From Allolobophora icterica (lineage: Eukaryota > Annelida > Clitellata > Crassiclitellata > Lumbricidae): a stretch of DNA of 64,000 nt. A program made the translations under genes and the position numbers. The notes below the pieces were generated by a model. That model was not told the origin of the DNA. It searched no databases and saw nothing but the letters and a program-made list of their open reading frames with translations. Within the stretch, counting starts at the first letter, position 1; each line of letters starts with the position of its first letter. Positions 36,683 to 47,600 of this stretch are shown here, piece by piece. The stretch is taken from contig OY744613.1 of NCBI GenBank assembly GCA_963556255.1, positions 45,688,291-45,752,290 of the forward strand, read 5' to 3'.

Positions 36683-39600
36683 TCAGTAGACGACGTTGAA
36701 TTTGCTGCCATCCGATTCAAAGTTCAGAAGTCGGTCGCTGATCAGGACTGCATAGGCTACCGTATTATTTGGTACCACTTCGTTAAAGTCCACCTTGATT
36801 TGTATGTCCTGTACAGAGGTTTTTAGTCGTTCCGATTGCCTGCGCACGTCTAGGACGAAGATCGGAAACATATCTACAAAGTCGATTGGTGTAACTTGGC
36901 ATGACGACTCACGCGCGTCTATGCCGCAATATTCTTCCTTGAAGTCACGTAGGGCCTTGTAAGCGCGAGAAGTTGCCCTCTTGGTGAAGTCGAGATTCAT
37001 GTCAACCACCGGGTATCGATCGCTGTTGACTGTAGGGTGGTTCTGAAATCTGAAATTTTGAAATGTGATTATTTCCGCTTATTATCTTGTTCTAGTTCAT
37101 ATTAAAATAAATCTGGCCAAATATGAGCTAATTTGAGCAATATTTAGAGGTAGCTCAGTGAGGTTGAAGTCAGAGCTTGTCTAACATAGCCTAATTGCTG
37201 TGGATCCAAAAGATAGAGTTTCAGTTTTACGATTGCAGTTACGATTAGTAATTTTTTGGGGATAAAATTAAAGAAAAATGTTAACAGGAAAAAAATTAAA
37301 CAGAATTTGTTGATGCCTTAGATAATTTATTTGACATTGCTCACTTGGATGCCTTAAACATAATCGAAATCTAAGAGGATAAAGAGTGTCTGCTTGCCCA
37401 AAGAGAAAGAGGTCGCCGTTGCTGTATGGGACCAGTTGATATGGTACTTACTTCAAAAGAAATGAGGGCAACTAACAGGGAAAGATCAAGCATGGAGAGA
37501 AAGCAGAAAGAAGATCAATATTTGGTAGCCAAAAATGAGAGAATTATTCTTGAAACCTCTAGTAGTGATGATTCAACTGAAGAATGCAAAGATGGTGGCA
37601 GTCAAAATGTAAATTTAGTGAAAGGGAAAACTCCTTTAAAAAAAGCCACTAACAACCAATATTGTGACACCAAGACTGGCAGCAGCTTTGGACAGGACAA
37701 AGTTAAGTGACAGGGAGGCAACATACGTGTTAGCAGCTGCAGCTCAGAGTCTAGGCCACAATGTAGACGAGTTGAAAATCAGCCGTTCTTCAATACATAG
37801 AGAACGAGAACAATATCGAGAAGAAACTGCTAAGAAATTATAAGATATATTTAAAACAACTACATCATCTACACTGGTTGTGCACTTGGATGATAATTCC
37901 TTCCGGATCTCAGAGGCAAACATTTGGTTGACCGTCTACCTGTCATTTTATCTGATGTTGGGGAAAGCCAACTTCTTGAAGTTACCAAGCTACATTCTGG
38001 CACAGGAGAAGCACAGGCAGCCACTATTGCTAAATTGTTGCTGGAATGATTTATGCTTACTGAAAACTCTCGTTAGCTATCAACAAGAAAATCCTGCTCT
38101 CTCCAATGTAGCCAGCAATAAATTTGCAGGTCATCTGTGGTACCTTAGTGAGGAGCTCGTGGCTTTGGCATTTTTTTATTTGGCATTGACAGCCAAGTCC
38201 AAACGAGCAATGGTGAAAGCTTTACATGAGCGACCAGGCCAAGATGATCCTCCTAAGAGAATGTAGGTAAATGTTCAGAAATCTGTGGTCATGAACATAC
38301 AATGAACATACAATGAACATACAATGAACTCCATGCTATTTTTTGACTGGCAAAGAATCTCTAGTGATTTCCTGAAAAGCGATCCTGAAACATGGGAACT
38401 TCAAGATGATTATAAAGTTGCCTCAGAAATTATTCATCATCTACAAGTTGTAAATGACAATGCTGAAAGAGGAGTTGCTTTGACTGAAGAGTACAATTCC
38501 ATAATTGCAAAGAAAACCAGAAACAATATCTGTTTCAAGTAGTGCATGATAACATAAGCAACTTTCCAGAATGCAAGAAAGAAATGCTTAAGTCAAAATA
38601 AACTTCAGCAAATGATTTGTGAGCCATTGGGGCCTATAATAACATAAAGTCATACTAATTAATTGAAATTATTTAGAACTACTACTTTAACAGTTTGTTC
38701 ACTTAATAATAACAACAATTAAACGTTGTTGTTTCATTAGGTAAAGAAAATATTAAAAATAATGGATAATGGAAAAATTTCTTTTAAAATACCTTTATGT
38801 CAAATTTAAATGTTATTGAGCTACCCCTAAATGACAAGATAATGTTTTATAACTTTGCACAAATTTCTTTTATATTCAGTGGAACACAACTAAAAGCGGA
38901 AAGTCAAGAAAAAACAATTTTTATTTTTTCCCATGAAAGTCAGAACCACCCTACTGTTGAGCATAGCGAAAATGTTGCGAACCTGTGCATGGTCAAACAG
39001 TGCAGGATTCTGGCCTTGATGTGCATTCCTTCCAGTCTGAAAAGCAACAAGAATCCACCGCGGTTTTTCCGTGCCCGACTTAACGCTCAAACGCCAGGAA
39101 AAAGTCGTCGCTCGTGGCACCGCAATGTTGTCGCATTGCATGGCGCGGAATGCTACAGGTACCTTAACCTTGGCTTCAATCTGCTTCATAAGCATGCTTT
39201 TATACTCCAAAGCGGGTATTATATGCGGCATGAACCAGGAGAGTTTAGTCAGCGTGATCTGGCCATTGGTCGCAGCGGCTTCCTTGAAGATCGCGTCTGC
39301 ATCCCCCTGCCGGCTCAGCAGTAAGGAGTGTTTAATCCCGTATACGACCTTGTGATAATCATCGCAAAAACCGAATAGATGTCTTAAGGGAACGATGAAT
39401 GAGAACGTTCCAATAGGGACGGGTTTTCCAATGATCATCAGTCGACGGTTCTCAAAGCCGAGATTCAGAGCCGCCGCCGCCGCGGTCGTGTCCTTTTGCC
39501 AACACATGTTTAAACCTTCGCCTTTGGAAAAATCATCGCCGTATACCAGCATGCCTTTCATCGTAGTGGCTTGCCCAGGAGACATGACATTCTCTATCTC

Positions 39601-39909
39601 GGTGTTGTTAGCCAAGTATCGAATCTGAGAAAACATGTACGGGATGGCGTTGTTGATGAATGACACCAGAGAGTCTGCGATGTAAGCGGCGCCAGTTGAT
39701 GTAAGCCTGCCCTCCACAAGAAGGTAGCTCTTGGAAGGCTGTGTGAAAATGTCTTGGTTCTGGATGTCTATCTGTATGGCCTGGCCATTGTTGATAGCCG
39801 CGGGATTTTGTGACTCATACTCGCGGTATTCAAACGATTCAATGCTATTGTCATCAGGCACCGCCGAAGCGATGTCCAACATTTCACTCGGAACGTCAAA
39901 TGCCGCCAT
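36683..39909 (-). pseudogene. Major capsid protein split by a DNA transposon (copy C)
   Basis: The N-terminal part (38957-39909) encodes ESFEYREYE, GQATTMKGMLVYG, PLRHLFGFCDDYHKV and FDHAQVRNIFAMLN. The C-terminal part (36683-37025) encodes YKALRDFKEEYCG, VDMFPIFVLDVRRQSERLK and the end SKFNVVY. A 1.93-kb DNA transposon lies between, flanked by TTGA. Outside it both parts are open. About 435 codons in total, as in copy A. Confidence 0.85.
37030..38956 (+). mobile_element. DNA transposon of uncertain superfamily in the capsid gene
   Basis: Flanked by TTGA (37026-37029 and 38957-38960). The ends are short inverted repeats: CTGTAGGGTGGTTCTGA on the left and, reverse-complemented, CAGTAGGGTGGTTCTGA on the right. 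Inside are broken plus-strand frames: 37426-37710 (Ser/Lys-rich), 37880-38266 and 38324-38542, the last with VVNDNAERGVALTEEYN, a motif seen in an uncharacterised group of animal transposon-derived proteins. Transposase is decayed. The superfamily is unknown to me. Confidence 0.75.
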
Positions 39910-40022
39910 TATTATAAGTAGAAAAGTTCAAGCTTCAATTATTAATCATGCTGTAAATGAATTTCATATGTGGTGAGTTAAACATTTTTTAAATTGCGTT
40001 TTGTGAATTAGTCAGAATTTTT

Positions 40023-40454
40023 TTATTTTGCGAGAAACAGACCCCTACCACCACGACTCGGCTTTATAGTCTTGAAACCAGATCCAGCAATGCGGCTGTT
40101 TATGTCAGCCATTGTCGGAACAACGGGTGGCGGACTCACATCCAGTTGTTTCAAGTACTCGATGCTCTTGTCGCTGAGCGCCTTCTCCAAAGGTGCGGGA
40201 ACCGCTACTGGTACTTTTGCGCCGGCAACAGCGCGTCTCGCTTTCACGGCATCAACGATTTGCCTGACGGCAGACGCCGTTGTGGCCCCAGCTTTCACAA
40301 CATTACCAACTACATCGGCAACGTTTGTTATTACACCTTTATTAGCCGAAATGAAGGATCCGGCACGTCCTAGCAAGCCCGCGATTTTGGGTATCCAGTC
40401 GAAAAGTCCACCACCCACGACACGACGCCGCTTTTTAATTCCAAGAACCAACAT
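40023..40454 (-). CDS. pVI-like membrane-active capsid protein (copy C)
   Basis: A 143-residue protein in the same position as the copy A pVI-like gene. A basic start (KKRRR) is followed by VVGG and then an amphipathic stretch (GLFDWIPKIAGLLGRAG), the classic layout of a cleaved lytic helix. Ala/Val-rich helices and a Pro-rich linker (VPVAVPAP, VSPPPVVP) follow. I prefer the ATG at 40454, because the upstream one (40484) lies inside the penton-like gene. Confidence 0.5.
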   Translation of the reverse strand: MLVLGIKKRRRVVGGGLFDWIPKIAGLLGRAGSFISANKGVITNVADVVGNVVKAGATTASAVRQIVDAVKARRAVAGAKVPVAVPAPLEKALSDKSIEYLKQLDVSPPPVVPTMADINSRIAGSGFKTIKPSRGGRGLFLAK

Positions 40455-40476
40455 TAGAATATTTAAGTGTGAACAT

Positions 40477-41268
40477 TTACGCACTGCGGATGTGAAACCT
40501 TATAGTTACTGTCTCACCGCGGAGGTTTAATTGTTCACCATTCTGGTCGGTCAGCCACACACGAATGCCCTGTACGTTGCCAGCCGGTGCAACTGGTAGG
40601 TACACCAGATTTTTCGGAGACTCGATTACCTTGTAGCCGGGCGACACATCCGGGAAAAAACTGTAGATAACTGGCAGCTGGCTACCATTTCGATACGATC
40701 CAGAGATAATGTCACAATTTACCAGGATTGTGTCCACGCGGAGAATATCGACTGGTTTTTCTCCCTCTTTATAACCACTACCAAGCCTCTGAGAGTTAAA
40801 ACCGAGCATTTGCCTGATAGTAGATTGTGCCATATTTACCTTATATAAGGCATTCGTAATTTTTATGAAGGCGCGAAGGGTAGATGCGTTAGCTCCTATG
40901 GTAATAGGAGAATTAAAGCCGAGTGGTGTCACACCCGTCGGAGAATTTTGCTTTTCTAACTGCCTACCGATTTCATCATTAATCTGTGCGATCTCGTAGC
41001 TTCCGTCGGGCAAAATGATCGTCTTCCACGTCACACCATTGTCGGAGCTGTAGACGAACTTGTTATTTGTACTGTCTATGTTCGGGATCGAGTTATAAGT
41101 TTCAAGATTGACTAAAGCAAGCTCAAAGCGTCTTTTTGGATCCAGGTACAGTGGTGGTGAGAAAGCCGTGGTCCACCCTGTAGTATCTGAGGAAACAACT
41201 ATACTAAAATTTTCCTTAGGCTGCAAAAGGTCTCGAATTTCTTCGAGCAGTTTCTCCGAGCGTTCCAT
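40477..41268 (-). CDS. Penton-like minor capsid protein (copy C)
   Basis: An intact 263-residue homologue of the copy A penton-like protein: FELALVNLETYNSIPNI, PDGSYEIAQIN, SYRNGSQLPVIYSFFP, PGYKVIESPKNLVYLP and FHIRSA. It lies between the conserved capsid-cluster gene and the pVI-like gene; in copy A those three are arranged differently. It starts 10 bases after the upstream stop. Confidence 0.75.
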   Translation of the reverse strand: MERSEKLLEEIRDLLQPKENFSIVVSSDTTGWTTAFSPPLYLDPKRRFELALVNLETYNSIPNIDSTNNKFVYSSDNGVTWKTIILPDGSYEIAQINDEIGRQLEKQNSPTGVTPLGFNSPITIGANASTLRAFIKITNALYKVNMAQSTIRQMLGFNSQRLGSGYKEGEKPVDILRVDTILVNCDIISGSYRNGSQLPVIYSFFPDVSPGYKVIESPKNLVYLPVAPAGNVQGIRVWLTDQNGEQLNLRGETVTIRFHIRSA

Positions 41269-41278
41269 CTTGTGTACT

Positions 41279-42286
41279 TTATTTTATGAGCATGTTTCTA
41301 TTCAATTCGAGTGCCAGCTCTTTCGAGATCGCACCGGAACGCAGTAACTCATCAAGAATGGCGGAGATTTCGTTGCCGAGACCTGTGTTTCCCGCGGCCC
41401 TAGAGGCCACCAAAAGCTGCAACCTCTCTACCAGGGCGTTTGGATCGTTGTAAAATTGCACCGCGCCGCCTCGAATCAGCTGGAACTTTTTACTTTTCCG
41501 GCCATGAATAGGCAGACCAGACATCTGTACGAGCTTTTTGAAAGTTTCAATTGCCTGAGGCGAATATTGCTTAGTCTTAACGAAGCGTTTCGTTAACAGG
41601 CTGAACAATGACTCATCGGCAGGAGCTTCGAGCACGAGGTTCCCACCTTTAAACACTCTTAGTCTACCAGCAGACAGCGCGACGGGGTCGACGGAGAGCT
41701 CACCCAAGGCGTTACCTTGTAATTTCAGAGGAACAGCTGGGACACTGAAACCCTTTCCCTTTTTGATGAGGCTGTGGCCCGCTAGCAGTGTATGAATTCG
41801 CTTTTTATATTCCCTTAGGGCTTCGATATCTGCAGTCACCGCATCTACCTTTTCTTCGTATCCTTGCTTATTGGCTTTTCTTTTCTCTTTGCCCAGGGTG
41901 TGGCGGTTATAGTGATTTACTTCGCTGATTATCTTTTCAGCACCTGCCTTGTCGGCTAGATCGAGCTCGCTCGGAGGTTTGAAACCGTGCCTTATGATTG
42001 CCTCGACGTTGAGATATTTGTTTGGGTCGACTAACAATGCGGACTCTGAAATCTGTGCTGGCAAATCCTGTAAAGCGCTGGTAACTTTCTGCAGCTCCTT
42101 AGACGTAGCCGCCTGGGATTCAGCCGTGGCTGTGGCGATTGGTTTGAAAAGCTTTGCCGCATCGTACTGAAGGTTGGCTTCACCGAGCTTCTCATCCACG
42201 AAACGCTGTCTCAATCGATTTCTGCGAGCTAAATAATCCTGAGTTAACGCGTCTCGCTCCTGTTTAGAAGAAACCTTTGTCCACAT
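41279..42286 (-). CDS. Conserved capsid-cluster protein, full length (copy C)
   Basis: A 335-residue protein of unknown function. The N-terminal part (residues 1-75) matches the copy A and B genes in charge pattern (ERDALTQDYLARRNRLRQ, DEKLGEANLQ). The middle has coiled-coil sequence and a basic stretch (KEKRKANKQGYEEK). The C-terminal part has YNDPNALVERLQLL and AGNTGLGNEISAILDELL, the strongest shared block. The intact frame here shows that the two-frame versions in copies A and B are broken genes. Possibly a scaffold or minor capsid protein. Confidence 0.7.
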   Translation of the reverse strand: MWTKVSSKQERDALTQDYLARRNRLRQRFVDEKLGEANLQYDAAKLFKPIATATAESQAATSKELQKVTSALQDLPAQISESALLVDPNKYLNVEAIIRHGFKPPSELDLADKAGAEKIISEVNHYNRHTLGKEKRKANKQGYEEKVDAVTADIEALREYKKRIHTLLAGHSLIKKGKGFSVPAVPLKLQGNALGELSVDPVALSAGRLRVFKGGNLVLEAPADESLFSLLTKRFVKTKQYSPQAIETFKKLVQMSGLPIHGRKSKKFQLIRGGAVQFYNDPNALVERLQLLVASRAAGNTGLGNEISAILDELLRSGAISKELALELNRNMLIK

Positions 42287-42326
42287 CGAAATTGTATGTC
42301 GGCTATATGTTGCCTATATCGTCTCT

Positions 42327-43012
42327 TTAAATACTTGCCTTGGGCTTATAGAAGCGATCGAACCCGCAACGATATTTTCCATCGTACACTTTAGACGTCA
42401 AATCTATGACTGCGAATCCATATGGCTGGGCAGCACACTCGCTGAAGAACGCACGGAACTCATCGAAAGACATGTCGCCGCCCACGAACGTATCGTGAAT
42501 GGCTCGCAAATTTTTACTGTCTTGGTTGAAGAGGACGATAAGATTGGCATTGTCACGGATCGCTTGCTTGGGAATGCGGAAGTAATTTTGAGTTAAGTAG
42601 AAGCAGTCCGCGCCACCGTGTCGACCCATAGTGAAATACCTTTCGATGGGCGACTGTTTTTCAAGCATGACGTCATCGAAAACTAAAAGGCTTCTGGCAT
42701 TCTTATTTAATGATTCAACTGGAACTATTTCATCTGAGCAAGAGTGAAAGGAAGCCACTTCCTTCCCGGCAACTTTTTCGAGTTCTGTTAACCAGTCCCG
42801 AAGAAACTGATATTTTTCCTGTCCAAGAGACTTCGAGTATAGATACAGCCGGTCAAAACGTAGATACCCCTTCTTCAGAAGGAGGTTGAGCAGTAGGTTT
42901 GTTTTCCCACATCCGCTAGGCCCACAGATTATACACCGTATACTGGATGCAACAACCAATGGTGGTGTTTTTTTCCATCGTCGGCTTCGAGATCGAAATT
43001 TGTTATTTCCAT
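42327..43012 (-). pseudogene. Packaging ATPase with one frameshift near the start (copy C)
   Basis: The ATPase core reads in one frame: Walker A GPSGCGKT, Walker B SLLVFDD, and GRHGGADCFYLTQNYFRIP. The natural start (MEITNFDLEADDG at 43012) is in another frame, and the two meet at a run of seven A (T on +, 42968-42974). A missing A or a -1 slip on A-AAA-AAA would join them. The start lies 38 bases from the divergent phospholipase start. Confidence 0.85.
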
Positions 43013-43050
43013 ATAGAGACAACGAGTTATGATTGTATTCAACGAAAACA
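43013..43050. promoter_or_regulatory. Divergent spacer between ATPase and phospholipase genes (copy C)
   Basis: The 38 bases between the two start codons correspond to the 26-base divergent promoter of copy A. This version is less A/T-rich and lacks the clear TTTAAA at both ends. Confidence 0.4.
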
Positions 43051-43611
43051 ATGTATTGCCTACGATGTAAGAAACATACTGAGACTTCAAATGAAACAAT
43101 CGTCGAGTTACGAAACGGTCGGCCAGCCAAGAAGGGAACCTGTGCCGTCTGCGGTGCAAAGAAGAGCCAGTTTTTGCCTTCGAAAGCGCGAAAGACTGGT
43201 GGTTCTCTACTGAATAGGGCCCTGAACGCTCTACCTCTTCCAGAAATGCATATGAGCCTTCCATCCGGTATGTCTTCGGAAGATAATCCGGGAGGTTCTT
43301 TCCAGAATACGGGAAAGTACTCTTACTGTGGACCATTCACAAAACTCGACAAACGGCTGTCACAGCGATACCACGGTGTTAATCAGCTCGACCGTGCATG
43401 CCTCCACCACGATGTGGCTTACGCAGTTCATAAAGATACCCCAGGGCGTAACCACGCAGATGACATCCTCGCTGCAGCCGCGTCTAAGATCGCACTCACC
43501 GATGAAACTCCGGATTATGAGAAGAAAGATGCCCGGCTTGTATCGGCCATTATGTCAGCGAAGTCGAGGCTGGGGATGGGTGTCAGAACGAGCCAGCGAA
43601 AACGCAAATGA
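43051..43611 (+). CDS. Zinc-ribbon plus phospholipase A2-like protein (copy C)
   Basis: A 186-residue protein. The zinc ribbon uses Cys3, Cys6, Cys31 and Cys34. The phospholipase A2-like domain has the calcium loop YCGPFT (92-97) and the catalytic His-His-Asp (119-121) in LHHDVAYAVHKD. I chose the second ATG (43051) because MYC is the conserved first residue group in copy A. The C-terminus is basic (SQRKRK). The integrase starts 50 bases further on in its own frame, so no frameshift is needed here. Confidence 0.82.
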   Translation: MYCLRCKKHTETSNETIVELRNGRPAKKGTCAVCGAKKSQFLPSKARKTGGSLLNRALNALPLPEMHMSLPSGMSSEDNPGGSFQNTGKYSYCGPFTKLDKRLSQRYHGVNQLDRACLHHDVAYAVHKDTPGRNHADDILAAAASKIALTDETPDYEKKDARLVSAIMSAKSRLGMGVRTSQRKRK

Positions 43612-43661
43612 AAATCATTTGTGTATGTGTTTACCTGTTTGTAATATATAGTATTACTGAA

Positions 43662-44675
43662 ATGTCTAAGCACCTTTCAGCCGTCTATTACAGCCCTAGA
43701 GGTTACTGGCGAGGTAAGGCTGCGGTGAAGAAACTAGCCTCAGCCGCCAAAGTTTCCGAGGCCGAGGCTCGCGATTGGTTGAAGAAACAAGCTGTGTGGC
43801 AGATTTATCTTCCCGTTCCACGCCGCATACCGCGTCCAAAGTTTGAGGAAAATCGGCCAAACGCCGTACACCAAGCCGATCTCTTGTTTTTACCTCACGA
43901 TAAAGTAGGTCGCAAGACTTATAAATACGCTCTCACTGTTGTAGATGTTGCTTCAAGATACAAAGAAGCTGAACCGTTGATTGATAAAAGTGCGGCTGAA
44001 GTTGCCGCTGCTTTAAGCCGGATCTACAAGCGCGGCCCACTAACTTGGCCTCGACTTTTTCAGGTCGATCCTGGACGCGAATTTATGGGTGTTTTCACGC
44101 CGTTGCTGACGAAGCACGACGTTCTTGTAAGACGCGGACAGGCCGCAAATCATCGCCAACAGGGCATCGTTGAACGTTTCAACCGAACACTGGCCGAGCG
44201 ACTTTTCGGCGCTCAATACGCTCAGGAATTGCTCCTGGCTGCAAGGTCGTCATCCGAACGATCAGTGGAATGGGTTCGACGATTGGCCGAAGTTGTGGCT
44301 GCACTAAACGATGAGCCGACGCGTTTGCTTGACAAAAAGCCGGTTGAAGCGATGAAAGCTCCTAAAGTGACACAGAAGCCTTCTCATTCAGAAATGAAAA
44401 CTCGTTTGTGGGGCTTGGATGAGCGTGTTCTCGGGCACGACGTTCTCGTTCGATATTTGTACGCTCCCGGCGAGCTTGAGGGTGGAAGCAAACGCGCCAC
44501 CGACCCAAACTGGTCGCTCACCATCCACGCTATTTTGGATGTTGTTCGGCAGGCTGAGCAACCGGCTTTATACCATCTAGTTGATGGGCCTGGCCGCGGT
44601 TTTGTCCGTGAGGAGCTGCTTCTGGTTCCTATGGGCACTGAGTTACCCCCCGATAGAATACTCAACCGTCGTTGA
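43662..44675 (+). CDS. Retroviral-type integrase (copy C)
   Basis: A 337-residue DDE integrase that would insert the element. The N-terminal part (YYSPRGYWRGK, AAKVSEAEARDWL) resembles the helical region preceding retroviral and Polinton integrase cores. The catalytic set is Asp73 (HQADLLF), Asp136 (QVDPGREF) and Glu171 (GIVERFNRTL), with 34 residues between the last two. The C-terminal SH3-like part has VLVRYLYAPGE and GFVREELLLVP. All catalytic residues are intact. It ends 14 bases past the end of the convergent polymerase gene. Confidence 0.92.
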   Translation: MSKHLSAVYYSPRGYWRGKAAVKKLASAAKVSEAEARDWLKKQAVWQIYLPVPRRIPRPKFEENRPNAVHQADLLFLPHDKVGRKTYKYALTVVDVASRYKEAEPLIDKSAAEVAAALSRIYKRGPLTWPRLFQVDPGREFMGVFTPLLTKHDVLVRRGQAANHRQQGIVERFNRTLAERLFGAQYAQELLLAARSSSERSVEWVRRLAEVVAALNDEPTRLLDKKPVEAMKAPKVTQKPSHSEMKTRLWGLDERVLGHDVLVRYLYAPGELEGGSKRATDPNWSLTIHAILDVVRQAEQPALYHLVDGPGRGFVREELLLVPMGTELPPDRILNRR

Positions 44676-47600
44676 TTTTGTAGTGCCCATATGCCAGCGT
44701 TGTTATTCCGTCCGGAGATATCCACTTTTTTGTGTCTAATGGAGAGAGGCTGATCTTATTCTGCTCGTACACTCCGATCTGGTGGTCATGGCTTCTAATC
44801 ACGACTTGTGTGTGCCGCATTTCTTCTCGTTCGAACAGGCATTCCTTGTATAGCTCGTGGTGCAGATCCTTCTTCACAACTGCTCTCTGAACGCCTTTTG
44901 CTTTCCTGATTTCTGAACCGCCCGATTTTAAGATCGAGTACATCTTCGGACGCAATCCTACGAATTCCGCGATGGCGACTCCGTTACATTCATCCTTGAA
45001 CTTGCCCACGACTTTCTTGTTCTCGACGTCGTAATATGGGCTGTCTCTAGGAAACTCGGAGAGGTCGTATAGGTGTTTTTTATTCCGCATATCGGCATAG
45101 GCGTTCGGAGTTTCCACCTGAAATAAGAGGCTGTCAGTGTCTGTATATAAGAGTTGAGCATTGTTGCCGTACTCGTTTTTCACATCGTTGTACCAGAAGT
45201 CGTACATCAGATGCTTGCTGAGGTCGAGGACAGCCTGGCCGACATATACAGGTCTGTTTAACTTGAGCTTGTTCTTCAAACTGTGAATCGCGGCGAGTTG
45301 GTCGTTGAAGATTTTGTGCGATATGTAGGCCGGGTCCGCAATTAGTTTACGAAGTTTGTCAACTTTTGAGGTCGGTACCAGGTTGACCCTGATTCTTTTT
45401 CTAAGATTTTCCATGGTTTTTCCAAAGACCGCATTATTAGCCAGCTTGAAGAAATCCTTCTCAAATTCCGACGTTGCCTTCGCCCTCAATTTTGTATTCA
45501 TCCCGATGTATGGAGCCATCCACGCCTCCTGTCTAAACTTAATGGCACGATGAATTTTAGCAACTCGTAGGCCCAACGAGTGGTATAGTTTAAGATTTCT
45601 ATAATGGACCACATACCGCTCCTTAAGTCGTAGGCTTGGAACTAACTTCACATGCTTTGTGAACTTGCCTCCCAACTCGTTCATAAGCACATTCTGATAG
45701 TCGCTAAACCACTCCTCTTGGACTGTCAGGGTCTCCGGTGCTAGGGGATAGTCGCTATGTGATTCGTGGAGGTACTCCGGGTACTCAAGATCGACTTCGA
45801 GCAGGAAGCCTTCAGGCGCGTCGTCTGGAGTTTCCAACTCTTCGTCGAGAGTTGGACTTTCCCAGCTGAATGCTCCAACTGGTAATGGCTGTTGCATCGC
45901 CCAGCCGTACAGGTTATTAGCGTCGAGATACATGATCCAGTTTTCTGGCTTCGTGGTATCGTGATCTGGGCATTGCGGGTTGTTGGCTTTTGCGAAGCGC
46001 TTAGATACCATCGAGATTCCACCTCTGAGACCTTTCTCTACGAACAAATGCATGTCTATATCGGTTAAAAGTTCGAGTTCGATCTTCGTCTTTTTCAGCA
46101 AAGCGTCCCAGGCCATTCCTGGTAGGCTGAAGTAGTTAGCCGGGTCCAGACTGTAGTGATACATCGATGTGTTTCTGAAGGTCTCGAATGCATCGGCTAG
46201 TAGAAGTACATCCGTGCGGAGATACAGGTCGTGATAGTCGCCCAGAGTTTTACAGTCGAATTCGTTCCATACTCGTTGGGCGTGTTGATAATCCTCATCA
46301 GAAATGTTCTCTCGTGAGAGCCTGCTGTAGAACGCTTCTATGGGTGGAAGTCGGTCTTCTTCGAAGCGGTGGTAATCGTGGATGTATTCGTAACAATAAA
46401 CGCCCTTTCGTCTCAACAGATCTAATTTTAACCTTTCGTTATGAGCGAAATTTTCGTTTATATACGCAGTTGTGACTTTCAGATCCTCTAGCGACAGATT
46501 TCCCGATAATTTATCCAACGAGCTGTTTAGAAACTGGAGACTATCAATGAACTGTAGTTGTCCAATGTTAAATGTCATGTATTTCTCCATATTATTTGGA
46601 ATACAGTTAATTTCAGTTTCCTCATCCTGTGCGGCCTCACAGCTACCTATCGCTTGCATTATGAGGTGGCTGTCATAGCCTCGCAGATTGTGGAAGACCA
46701 CCGGTACCTTACACTTATCGGGATATATTCGAAGTTTGAGGTTGCAGGCGTTGTGAGCAGCACCTAGGTACTTACTGGTAATGTGACAGTGGTCGCGAAC
46801 TCTATCCTCTTCGAGCGCTTCTCCGCAGATATGACATTCTTTAGCCTCGCGGAATGATTGGCGATCGGCCGCTGACATAACCATCTTAGCTGGGGTGGCC
46901 AGCCTTTGTTTGATAGTGGCTAGCTCGCCTTGTAGTCGTTGCAGGAACTTTGGCACGGCGTTTTCCCCCCGGTAGAAAACTGGTTTCTTCGTGCGACCGT
47001 CGCATCGAACTACTATATAACCAAAACTACATGGTTTCTGCTCAGCTATCTGTCTAGTGTTGCTCTCGTTGGGGTTCATGACTGCACCTTCGATTGGTAT
47101 GTTTAGAGCCTCGAAGTCTGCGTAAATGATATACGGAATGCGCATCTGTTTGTGGTGATTCTGGAATTTGAGGATATTTTCATCCTCTTTTGGCATCTCA
47201 ATCCGCTGAGGCTTCTGACTAATGCCCTGACAATCTTTGATATTTGCATCCAGCAAGTCTTGTCTACAGAATACGTGTAGGCAGCGACGACATGGATGCT
47301 TTCGTCCTTGAAATTTGCTGTTTTTATAAACCATGCGGGCTAGATCCTTGATCCAGACATAGTGATAATTCTGTTCATTTACGCCACTGGCCAACAGTAG
47401 AAGATCAATATTGTGAACTCTAGTCTCGGTTGAGACATGGATTGGATACAAAGCTTTATCCCACCCGAAGACCGATACGGATACCATGGGGTTCTGACGT
47501 TCGAACTTACCAATCTCAGTGACCTTCACTGGAAATTCTATACCGTCGAAGTTTAGCTCCTGAAGGTGGGCCTGATACTTATTGGGGCGATTCGGATTTT

